From the NCBI GenBank assembly GCA_030612225.1, contig JAUWOH010000108.1, forward strand, positions 1 through 9,071: a stretch of 9,071 nt of DNA. Direction: 5' to 3'. Positions 1 to 5,201 of this stretch are shown piece by piece (the first letter of the stretch is position 1; the number at the start of each line of letters is the position of its first letter). The DNA is from Desulfobacteraceae bacterium. GTDB taxonomy: Bacteria; Desulfobacterota; Desulfobacteria; Desulfobacterales; JAUWMJ01. The notes beneath the pieces were generated by a model. It saw only the letters and a list, made by a program, of their open reading frames with translations. It had not been told where the DNA came from and ran no database searches. Made by a program: the position numbers and the translations under genes.

Positions 1-143
1 TCTACATAGACGATCCGCCACAAAGTTTCAATGATTTCAATTTTTTCTTCATTTGAATAATTTTCATTGATCAGTCTGGCAAATTGCCATAAGTCGACAC
101 TCTCTTCCAGTTCCTTTTCAGCCTCCGCAATCAGGGCATCGAC
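1..143 (-). pseudogene. TerB-like protein fragment, 5'-truncated by repeat R (continues at 8861-9071)
   Basis: The minus strand carries an open frame reading VDALIAEAEKELEES, then VDLWQFARLINENYSN, which runs off base 1. Through the 99-nt identity of the two window ends it continues into the frame at 8861-9071. The joined C-terminal part (EEKIEIIETLWRIVYVDGK, then MDQYEHYLMNMLKKLL) matches the acidic helical pattern of TerB-like (PF05099-type) proteins, where an Asp-Gly pair sits between helices. Such proteins are normally about 150 residues and have an N-terminal half with a similar pattern. Here the similarity stops at about base 143, where repeat R begins. The frame stays open into R until a stop near 211, but has no Met codon, so the gene has lost its start and first half. 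Function in this family is poorly known (linked to tellurite resistance and metal or stress response). It is probably not expressed as a working protein. Confidence 0.6.
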
Positions 144-144
144 A

Positions 145-220
145 GGTTGCGGGACCTTGATATATTGATATGTCGATTTATTCCTGTTAAGGAACAGGAC
201 AGGAAAGAATCGGGGCTATT
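145..220 (+). repeat. Repeat R, copy 1
   Basis: This copy starts GGTTGCGGGACC, followed by the TTGATATATTGATATG doublet and the TTCCTGTT / ACAGGAA palindromic part. The hairpin loop is shorter than in the copy at 2845 because a CCGAAC-like stretch is missing. It directly abuts the broken 5' end of the TerB-like fragment. Confidence 0.8.
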
Positions 221-240
221 GGTATTTTAAGGAGTTTGGA

Positions 241-394
241 GCGTCCTATATTCCTTTTGTCAGGCACAAAGTACGTGTTTTTAAATAATATGACATTTCA
301 ACAAGATAGAATTAAACAGGTTGTGGGATGAACTTTGATATATTGATAAGTTGGGAGTTGGGGGCTTCCTATTCTCCCTTCGTCAGGCACATTG
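241..394 (+). repeat. Two copies of a short repeat ending in GTCAGGCAC
   Basis: Positions 242-269 (CGTCCTATATTCCTTTTGTC, then AGGCAC) and 364-390 (CTTCCTATTCTCCCTTCGTC, then AGGCAC) are near copies about 122 nt apart, in the same orientation. They bracket the degenerate R copy at 319-348. The rest of the 145-439 interval shows no coding frame I can support. Confidence 0.5.
319..348 (+). repeat. Repeat R, degenerate copy
   Basis: GGTTGTGGGATG followed, after a short gap, by TTTGATATATTGATA. The left end and the TTGATAT doublet are recognisable, but the palindromic right half is missing. It lies about 90 nt beyond the 3' end of the vapC gene and has the + orientation shared by all other R copies. 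Confidence 0.55.
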
Positions 395-439
395 GAGAAG
401 AGAGTTCAATACTTAAGAGAGAAACGATAAAAATATAGT

Positions 440-856
440 TCAGGCATTATGCCAGTTTTTAATTTTCAGCCCTAAGAACGATTTAAAATCGTCAATGTTC
501 CGTGTCACGAGAATCAGGTCATTCACGCTGGCTATGGCTGCAATCTGACCATCAACAAATGACGGCGTTGCTCCTTTCGACGATAACCTGGCACGCTCTC
601 TTGCATGCCACTCTGCCGCCCTGTCGTCATAAGGAAGAATAAGCATCGTGCGTCTGACAATGTCGTCAAGGAATAAAGCGATAACTTCGCGTTTACGGGA
701 TCGTGGAAGCCGCTGATAACCAAATTGAAGCTCATGCCAAACCGGCGCAGCAGTGACTATTTCGTGCTGGTGCCTTTCAAGCATCTTCATGACCGATTTA
801 TCCGGGGTCGTTTTTACGGCCTCTGAAAGCACGTTTGTATCAAGGAGATATTTCAT
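440..856 (-). CDS. vapC: Type II toxin VapC, PIN-domain ribonuclease
   Basis: This is a 138-residue PIN-domain protein, a normal VapC length. PIN toxins are Mg2+-dependent ribonucleases that block translation when freed from their antitoxin. The metal-binding acidic residues expected of the family are visible: Asp6 in MKYLLDTNVLSE, Glu42 in WHELQFG, Asp102 in PSFVDGQIAAIA, and the TRNIDDF motif with Asp122/Asp123. The chosen start is the ATG at 856, which overlaps the antitoxin stop by one base (TGATG) and gives the family-typical MKYLLDTN N-terminus. A GTG at 859 would add one residue. The tight overlap indicates translational coupling behind the antitoxin, and both genes would be read from the promoter at 1173-1201. 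No frameshift or lost catalytic residue is seen, so the toxin looks intact. The RNA target cannot be read from the sequence. Confidence 0.93.
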   Translation of the reverse strand: MKYLLDTNVLSEAVKTTPDKSVMKMLERHQHEIVTAAPVWHELQFGYQRLPRSRKREVIALFLDDIVRRTMLILPYDDRAAEWHARERARLSSKGATPSFVDGQIAAIASVNDLILVTRNIDDFKSFLGLKIKNWHNA

Positions 857-1137
857 CACTTCAACTCAACTTCTCTTCCGGCAGAAAGATCTCGAAGCCC
901 TCTGAAATCCCTGTCAGAGATTTCAATTCCTTCATCATCAATCTTTCTCCGAAATTTTGAAACAGCATTCCAAAATCCTGTATATTTGCGACTAAGCCGT
1001 TCATATGCTTGAATCGACAGCAATACTGCAACTGGTTTTCCCCGCCTGGTCAATTTAATATATGGTCCCTTTTCGACATAATGAATAATGGAGGGCAATC
1101 TGTTTTTTGCTTCAGCTATAGAAAATTCCTTTTGCAT
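856..1137 (-). CDS. Phd/YefM-family antitoxin of the VapC toxin
   Basis: This 93-residue protein begins MQKEFSIAEAKNRLPSIIHY, the signature N-terminus of Phd/YefM antitoxins (SIAEAK, then a helix and TRRGKPVAVLLS). The N-terminal half forms the dimeric DNA-binding fold. The C-terminal part, ending DLSAGREVELK, is the toxin-wrapping tail of the family. The ATG at 1137 is preferred because an excellent AGGAGGT ribosome-binding site lies 8 nt upstream; the in-frame GTG at 1146 would lie within that site. The gene precedes vapC and overlaps it, the usual antitoxin-first order. Such antitoxins normally repress their own promoter alone and with toxin, and a direct-repeat candidate operator is visible at 1174-1195. 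By partner this is a vapBC-type module, but by fold the antitoxin is Phd/YefM rather than classical VapB. Confidence 0.9.
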   Translation of the reverse strand: MQKEFSIAEAKNRLPSIIHYVEKGPYIKLTRRGKPVAVLLSIQAYERLSRKYTGFWNAVSKFRRKIDDEGIEISDRDFRGLRDLSAGREVELK

Positions 1138-1153
1138 TATTACCACCTCCTTG

Positions 1154-1195
1154 ACACGTTGTGTTTTTATTTATTATAGCCATCTTTATAGCCAT
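1154..1195 (-). promoter_or_regulatory. Candidate antitoxin operator: direct repeats plus small palindrome
   Basis: The decamer ATGGCTATAA occurs twice on the minus strand (1195-1186 and 1183-1174), 12 nt apart, about one helical turn. It covers the spacer and the -10 box of the promoter. Just downstream, 1154-1164 is a palindrome ACAC-GTT-GTGT. Either could bind the Phd-family repressor. The repeats are seen directly; the binding is inferred. Confidence 0.45.
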
Positions 1196-1201
1196 AATCA
1201 A
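1173..1201 (-). promoter_or_regulatory. Sigma70-type promoter of the antitoxin-toxin operon
   Basis: On the minus strand, TTGATT (1201-1196) and a perfect TATAAT (1178-1173) are separated by 17 nt. The -10 box lies 35 nt upstream of the antitoxin ATG, leaving room for a short leader with the AGGAGGT site. Confidence 0.75.
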
Positions 1202-1240
1202 GAGAATTTGATGCTTTAAGAACGGAAAGTGAAAAAAATC

Positions 1241-1584
1241 AGTGGTGTCAGGGCTTGCTTAAAATGCGGGACATTCTATACTCCTTATGCCAAGAAATTT
1301 ATAATAACTGTAATATCAACTGGTTAAAATGTTCTGCATCTTTTAAGCGCACTCCACCTGTTGTAAATGAAAGAATTTTTTCGACGATTTTCTCTCTTTT
1401 CAGCGAACACCCCAGATCCGGCATCCCATATGTTTACATGAGTGCCAATCATTCCTTATCCAGATTAATGGTTCAGAGAGAGGCCCTTGATTGTCACCCT
1501 CGAGGTCTTAAAAGAATTGGCGTCAAAGCTTTGATAGTGGCTTAATTATCAGGTAATATTCACAATACAAGCCCTGACCCCATT
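1241..1584. mobile_element. MITE-like non-coding element with imperfect terminal inverted repeats
   Basis: The ends AGTGGTGTCAGGGCTTG (1241-1257) and CAAGCCCTGACCCCATT (1568-1584) are inverted repeats of 17 nt with two mismatches, enclosing about 310 nt. The end sequence resembles the GGGGTCAGGTCTTG-like motif I associate with REP-associated tyrosine transposase (RAYT) elements, but no transposase is encoded. Its interior (from 1268) is related to another stretch of this window (from 3226). A 96-codon open frame (1255-1545) inside it resembles no family I know and lies within repeat sequence, so I do not call it a gene. Confidence 0.5.
1268..1500 (+). repeat. Repeat family B, copy 1
   Basis: This stretch begins GGGACATTCTATA, identical to 3226-3238. 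It later carries CACCTGT and a T-rich stretch ending near CTCTCTTTTC, like 3319-3370. It then contains a 31-nt block (1443-1473, TGCCAATCATTCCTTATCC...) that matches 3470-3500 with two mismatches. The order of blocks is the same in both copies, showing a diverged dispersed element. Confidence 0.55.
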
Positions 1585-1590
1585 AGTTTC

Positions 1591-2598
1591 TTATCCTCCA
1601 GGTAAAATCACGATATCGACCCGCCGGTTCATCCGTTTATTTTTTTTTGTATCATTTGGAGCCAGGGGGTGATATTCACCGTAACCCACTGCAGAAAGTT
1701 TTCTGGGATCCATATCTGTTTTATCTGCAAAAAACCGTAAAACAGCTAATGCCCTGGCTGAAGATAGTTCCCAGTTTGAGGGGAACTGTTCGGTATGGAT
1801 CGGTACATTATCCGTATGTCCTTCGATCTGGATATTATTTTCAGGATATTTGTTTATTGCCCGAGCTATTTTTGCCAGGGATTTCCTGACCTTTTTTTTC
1901 AGCATTGCCTTGCCTGAATCGAACAGGATACTGTTATCGATGTTGATAATAGTCTTTGTTTTATATCGTTTTAGTGTGATTTCGCCATTTTCGATCTCTA
2001 CTCTCAACTGTTTTTCGATCTGATCGGCCTGTCGGGAGAGCTCATTTAGTGCTTTTTCCTTTTCTGCATTCATATTTTCAAGCTTTTCGATCTGATCAAG
2101 CAGTTTCCCTGAGACCATTTTATTCGACTGTATTTCATGGTCCAGTTTGTTGTTCATTGTCTCAAGTTCATCCCTGTGTTTTGACTTAAGAGTGGTAATG
2201 GTATCATTTTTAGCCGTAATATCGGTGTCATATTTTTCCTGGAGGTCTGTAATCTGCTGCAGCAGGCTCTGGGTTTCTTCTGAGGATTCATTTTTTAGTG
2301 TTGTAATGCTATTGGATAGCTCATCCTGTCTCGAAGCGGCCACGGCCATATCATTTGTATATTTTTCCTTAAAATCCTTGATTTCCTGTTCAAGGCTTGA
2401 AATCCGGTTTTTCTGTTCTGAAATCGTTTTATCATTTTTCGATTTTGTATCGGACAATTCTTCTTCAAGTTTCTGTTTTTCAAGATCCAGAGCCGTGTAA
2501 TCACTAAGTATACTGGTATAGCTTTTTTTTGTTACAACACAACCGCCGGTTAAAGAAATGAGAACACAGCAAATAATGAGCAGTCCGGTAATTTTCAT
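1591..2598 (-). CDS. OmpA-family outer-membrane lipoprotein with long coiled coil
   Basis: This 335-residue protein starts MKITGLLIICCVLISLTGGC. The hydrophobic segment ending at Cys20 reads as a lipoprotein signal peptide (lipobox-like LTGGC), so the mature protein is probably lipid-anchored in the outer membrane. Residues about 35-205 are rich in Glu, Lys, Asp and Gln with heptad spacing, a long coiled coil. From about 212 on comes an OmpA/MotB-type peptidoglycan-binding domain: ILFDSGKAML, GHTDNVPI (Asp263), SNWELSSARA and the end motif NRRVDIVI. The SNWELSSARA form is typical of the MotB-like branch of the family. A likely role is tethering the outer membrane to peptidoglycan, with the coiled coil spanning the periplasm. 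An AAGGAGA ribosome site lies 7 nt before the ATG, and the gene appears monocistronic, with a strong promoter at 2768-2796. No partner gene for a motor or secretion system is adjacent. Confidence 0.9.
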   Translation of the reverse strand: MKITGLLIICCVLISLTGGCVVTKKSYTSILSDYTALDLEKQKLEEELSDTKSKNDKTISEQKNRISSLEQEIKDFKEKYTNDMAVAASRQDELSNSITTLKNESSEETQSLLQQITDLQEKYDTDITAKNDTITTLKSKHRDELETMNNKLDHEIQSNKMVSGKLLDQIEKLENMNAEKEKALNELSRQADQIEKQLRVEIENGEITLKRYKTKTIINIDNSILFDSGKAMLKKKVRKSLAKIARAINKYPENNIQIEGHTDNVPIHTEQFPSNWELSSARALAVLRFFADKTDMDPRKLSAVGYGEYHPLAPNDTKKNKRMNRRVDIVILPGG

Positions 2599-2698
2599 GG
2601 CAAATCTCCTTTACCAGTTTTGAAAAAAGGCACTCAGAACCTTTGGATAAATTTTAAACTTTGGCGACTCGTTTGTGACTACAAAGGGCTTTTTACGA

Positions 2699-2733
2699 AG
2701 GCATCGTTATTTAAATTTTAAAGAAAGATGCCT
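2699..2733 (-). other. Hairpin in the 5' leader of the OmpA-family lipoprotein gene
   Basis: AGGCATC (2699-2705) and GATGCCT (2727-2733) are perfect 7-nt inverted repeats around a 21-nt A+T-rich loop, inside the inferred leader of about 160 nt. A smaller TTTGT-GACT-ACAAA hairpin follows at 2671-2684. A role is not established. Confidence 0.35.
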
Positions 2734-2767
2734 GAACAGGGGTAAGACCTTGCTTATTTAAAAGCCG

Positions 2768-2796
2768 AGTATATGTGCAGGACACTTGTGTGTCAA
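2768..2796 (-). promoter_or_regulatory. Near-consensus promoter for the OmpA-family lipoprotein gene, with palindrome over the -35 box
   Basis: On the minus strand, a perfect TTGACA (2796-2791), a 17-nt spacer and TATACT (2773-2768). It would start transcription near 2760, about 160 nt before the ATG at 2598. The palindrome GACAC-TTGT-GTGTC (2781-2794) overlaps the -35 box and could be an operator. Confidence 0.65.
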
Positions 2797-2844
2797 GAGC
2801 TTTGTAAATACAACATGTTGACTTGACTTGATCGGCGGACTTCC

Positions 2845-2930
2845 GGGTTGCGGGACATTCCTTGATATGTTGATATGTCGATTTATTCCTGTTAAGGAAC
2901 CGAACAGGACAGGAAAGAACCGGGACTATT
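2845..2930 (+). repeat. Repeat R, full copy, with palindrome
   Basis: This is the best full copy: GGGTTGCGGGACATTCC, then TTGATATGTTGATATG, then TTCCTGT (2886-2892) pairing with ACAGGAA (2909-2915), then CCGGGACTATT. With the following AbiEii remnant it belongs to a 192-nt block repeated at 7468-7659. Confidence 0.85.
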
Positions 2931-3165
2931 TTTCAAGGTAATTCCTCAATTTTTCAAGTGCCTTTTTATGCTTCTTTTTATCCATTCTTTTAATATTCAT
3001 TAACTTCCACTTTACAGCAGGTAAATCTTCAACACCTGTTAATCATAAAAGATCCCATTTAGGTTTACCATTCTTGACCGATATCAGAAATTTCCTTTCT
3101 TCATTTGTCAAAGATTCCCTGCGTGAATAGACCATGGTTTTGCGTGTATCTAATAAGTCTTCCAG
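2926..3165 (-). pseudogene. C-terminal remnant of an AbiEii/AbiGii-type nucleotidyltransferase toxin
   Basis: The minus-strand frame reads LEDLLDTRKTMVYSR, then LTNEERKFLISVKNGK, PKWDLL, a TGA stop (3045-3043), then LTGVEDLPAVKWKLMNIKRM and a Lys-rich end KALEKLRNYLEK with TAG. The pattern 'LT..ER.FL.S.K.G.P.W.LLG..GV..LPAV.WKL.N' is, to my knowledge, the C-terminus of AbiEii-type nucleotidyltransferases, toxins of type IV toxin-antitoxin systems. The TGA replaces the Gly codon (GGA) expected there, a single-base nonsense change. The 5' part is missing: the frame ends where the R copy at 3165 begins. Only about 78 codons of a protein usually several times longer remain, with no start codon. 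It sits between two R copies in the same orientation. It is a dead gene fragment; the family assignment rests on motif memory. Confidence 0.6.
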
Positions 3166-3228
3166 GTTGCGGGACATTCCTTGATATATTGATATGTCGA
3201 TTTATTCCTGTTAGAGAATCCAACAGGG
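3165..3228 (+). repeat. Repeat R, copy fused to repeat family B
   Basis: GGTTGCGGGACATTCC, TTGATATATTGATATG and TTTATTCCTGTTAGAGAATC, after which the right half of the R palindrome is replaced by the start of a family B copy (GGGACATTCTATA at 3226). Its left end truncates the AbiEii remnant. Confidence 0.75.
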
Positions 3229-3520
3229 ACATTCTATAGTATTTATATCAATCAAATAACAACAATTCATAATTTTTTAATATCATAACAAATTTAAGTT
3301 TAATCCATATTTTAGATGCACCTCACCTGTAGTGTTTATATGTAATATTTCGCTGTTTCTCTCCTTTTTTGCCCTACGGCAAGCTCAGGGTAAACTCACT
3401 CTCTATCTGATCCCTTCGGCAAGCTCAGGATAAACTCAACGTTTATCCGACATACCGCAAGACGTAGGCTGCCAATCATCCCTTATCCAGATTAAAGGTT
3501 TTGTAAGAGTCCCTGGATTT
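3226..3520 (+). repeat. Repeat family B, copy 2, no gene
   Basis: Shares GGGACATTCTATA, CACCTGT plus a T-rich block, and the 31-nt block at 3470-3500 with the copy at 1268-1500, in the same order and orientation. It differs by carrying the extra GGCAAGCTCAGG tandem at 3372-3438. No supportable coding frame is present here. Confidence 0.55.
3372..3438 (+). repeat. Two tandem 27-nt units around CGGCAAGCTCAGG
   Basis: CCCTACGGCAAGCTCAGG, then GTAAACTCA (3372-3398), and CCCTTCGGCAAGCTCAGG, then ATAAACTCA (3412-3438), differ at two positions and are 40 nt apart. They resemble short CTTCGGCAAGCTCAGG-type intergenic repeats common in environmental bacterial genomes. Confidence 0.7.
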
Positions 3521-3528
3521 GACTAACC

Positions 3529-3557
3529 TTGTAAATTGTTTTAAACTTCAATAAAAT
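3529..3557 (+). promoter_or_regulatory. Promoter of the duplicated-domain OmpA gene
   Basis: TTGTAA (3529-3534), 17-nt spacer, TAAAAT (3552-3557). Transcription would begin near 3565, giving a leader of about 180 nt before the ATG at 3746. Confidence 0.55.
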
Positions 3558-3577
3558 GAGTTAAAACTCGCAAGAAC

Positions 3578-3666
3578 GGGGAAACTGAAAGGAAGTCTTA
3601 AAGGAGAACCGAGGATTCCCCTGCTCTGCGTTCCGCCGACACGCCTGTCAGGACCATGTAGCAGGG
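3578..3666 (+). other. Structured 5' leader with two mutually exclusive stems
   Basis: GGGGAA (3578-3583) can pair with TTCCCC (3616-3621), while CCCTGCT (3619-3625) can pair with AGCAGGG (3660-3666). The two right/left arms overlap at 3619-3621, so both cannot form fully at once. It resembles no riboswitch class I can name. The pairings are seen directly; the function is unknown. Confidence 0.35.
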
Positions 3667-3745
3667 TTTTAAGAAAAATAATAAAATAAGGCAGCTTTGT
3701 AAAGGAATGTCTATTCAGTCTATTTTAAACAATAAGGAGGTAATT

Positions 3746-5020
3746 ATGCGTAAACAAGTAATAATTATAATAACTTCGTTGTTAATCTGTCTTTCTTTTG
3801 GAATCACCTGGGCAGCAAAACTTGATGCGAAGAGGAGTAAAGACCATCCACTTGTTTCCAGGATTCCTAATTTCTACATCTCCGGTTACAAGGATATCGA
3901 ATTTGATCAATACGAGTTCAAATTAAAAAAGGGAAAGAAGATAGTAGAAGGCCGCACATATCAAATCACATATAAACAGCAAAAAGGCGCGACGCCTATG
4001 TCGAGCATTCAAAAAGTGCAAAATTATACAAACGCGATTAAAAAAATCGGGGGCGAAGTTCTTTATGAATCGAAAAGTAGCGCCACAATGAAAGTAAACG
4101 TGGATAAAAGTGAAATCTGGCTGCACATCTCAAATCCTTATGGTCCACGTGCTTATTATTTGACCATTGTTGAAAAAGGACCGATGCGTCAGGATGTTGT
4201 TGCTAAAGCCTTAACAACAATGACGCCAGAAAAAGAAGTTGTAATAAAAAACAAAAAAAAAGCCGCGACCGGTAGCAAAGATCATCCTCTAATTTCCAGG
4301 ATTCCTAATTTCTATATTTCCACATACCAGGATATCGAATTTGGCCCGCACGATTTTCAATTAAAAAAGGGAAAAAAAAAGATAGAAGGCCGTAAATATG
4401 AGATCACATACCGCCAGCAAAAAGGCGCGACGCTTATGTCGAGCATTCAAAAAGTGCGTAATTATACAAACGCGATTAAAAAAATCGGCGGAGAAGTTAT
4501 TCATGAAACCAATAGCAGTGCCACAATGAAAGTCATTACAGATAATCGCGAAGTCTGGCTCCAAATCTCAAACCCCTACGGTCAGCGAGCTTATTATTTG
4601 GTTATTGTTGAAAAACAATCTATGAAACAGGAAGTAACAGCCGATGCTGAAGCCATGTTAAAAGATATAAACCAGACAGGGCATGTCGCTGTTTATGGAA
4701 TTCATTTTGATACTGGAAAATCTACAATCAAGCCATCTTCCACACCAGCTTTCAAAGAAATTAAGCGTCTGTTGGAATTAGATCCCAAACTCAATATCTA
4801 TGTTATCGGACATACTGACATGGTTGGAACCTTAAGCTCCAATATGCGATTGGCTGAGTCCCGTGCAAGTGCCGTGGTAAAAGAACTGGTGACAAAATAT
4901 AAAATCAATAAAAATCGATTAACACCCAAAGGTGTCGGACCGCTTTGCCCTGTAGCCTCAAATAAGAGCAAAGAAGGAAAAGCAAAAAACCGGCGTGTAG
5001 AACTGGTTGAGAAAATATAG
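3746..5020 (+). CDS. OmpA-family protein with tandemly duplicated DUF4892-like N-terminal domain
   Basis: This 424-residue protein starts at the ATG at 3746, behind AAGGAGG at 5-nt spacing; an upstream in-frame ATG at 3707 lacks such a site. MRKQVIIIITSLLICLSFGI followed by TWAAK is a Sec signal peptide, probably cut near Ala23-Ala24, so the protein acts in the envelope. Two near copies follow: residues 31-156 and 177-302, each beginning SKDHPL(V/I)SRIPNFYIS and ending SNPYG.RAYYL.IVEK, offset 146 residues. This N-terminal domain resembles the DUF4892-like region often fused to OmpA domains. Residues about 311-424 are a peptidoglycan-binding OmpA domain with FDTGKSTIKP, GHTDMVG, RLAESRASAVV and NRRVELV. 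Most relatives have a single copy, so the duplication is unusual, and the copies are still very similar in DNA, so it is fairly recent. Two A9 runs (4253-4261, 4372-4380) lie in the coding sequence. An R copy follows 25 nt after the stop. Confidence 0.9.
   Translation: MRKQVIIIITSLLICLSFGITWAAKLDAKRSKDHPLVSRIPNFYISGYKDIEFDQYEFKLKKGKKIVEGRTYQITYKQQKGATPMSSIQKVQNYTNAIKKIGGEVLYESKSSATMKVNVDKSEIWLHISNPYGPRAYYLTIVEKGPMRQDVVAKALTTMTPEKEVVIKNKKKAATGSKDHPLISRIPNFYISTYQDIEFGPHDFQLKKGKKKIEGRKYEITYRQQKGATLMSSIQKVRNYTNAIKKIGGEVIHETNSSATMKVITDNREVWLQISNPYGQRAYYLVIVEKQSMKQEVTADAEAMLKDINQTGHVAVYGIHFDTGKSTIKPSSTPAFKEIKRLLELDPKLNIYVIGHTDMVGTLSSNMRLAESRASAVVKELVTKYKINKNRLTPKGVGPLCPVASNKSKEGKAKNRRVELVEKI
3836..4651 (+). 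repeat. Intragenic tandem duplication (438-nt period)
   Basis: DNA at 3836-4213 and 4274-4651 is near-identical over long stretches (for example AGGATTCCTAATTTCTA and ATTATACAAACGCGATTAAA occur in both), encoding the two domain copies. The linker between them is Lys-rich. Confidence 0.85.
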
Positions 5021-5045
5021 GTCATTTAATTGCAATGGGAAAGTC

Positions 5046-5076
5046 GGGTTGCGGGACATCCTTGATATATTGATAT
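5046..5076 (+). repeat. Repeat R, left-half copy
   Basis: GGGTTGCGGGACATCC, then TTGATATATTGATAT, after which similarity ends. It lacks one T of the ATTCC motif and the whole palindromic half. It lies 25 nt downstream of the OmpA stop. Confidence 0.8.
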
Positions 5077-5114
5077 AAGGGTCGTTGGCTTTAAAACCTT
5101 GTTTTGGAATAGTG

Positions 5115-5143
5115 TTGATTAAACAGGCCATATAGAGTAAAAA
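5115..5143 (+). promoter_or_regulatory. Possible promoter of the FGE/SUMF1-like gene
   Basis: TTGATT (5115-5120), 17-nt spacer, TAAAAA (5138-5143). A start near 5150 would give a leader of about 50 nt. The -10 box is imperfect. Confidence 0.35.
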
Positions 5144-5201
5144 TAATGTCTACAGGCCGCAGTTTAAATCCTAAAGACGCATTTCAGGAAAAACAATTTT
5201 C

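Noticed and set aside
1255..1545. 96-codon plus-strand open frame
   Set aside because: It lies wholly inside the inverted-repeat element and family B repeat, has no good ribosome site, and its peptide resembles no family; the same DNA recurs at 3226-3520 without an equivalent frame.
2147..2500. 117-codon plus-strand open frame
   Set aside because: Antisense shadow of the coiled-coil region of the OmpA-family lipoprotein; Ser/Phe/Val-rich peptide as expected from reverse reading of Glu/Lys/Asp codons.
5046..5076. R copies acting as intrinsic terminators
   Set aside because: Several copies lack the palindrome, and the palindrome is not followed by a T-run, so termination cannot be supported from sequence.
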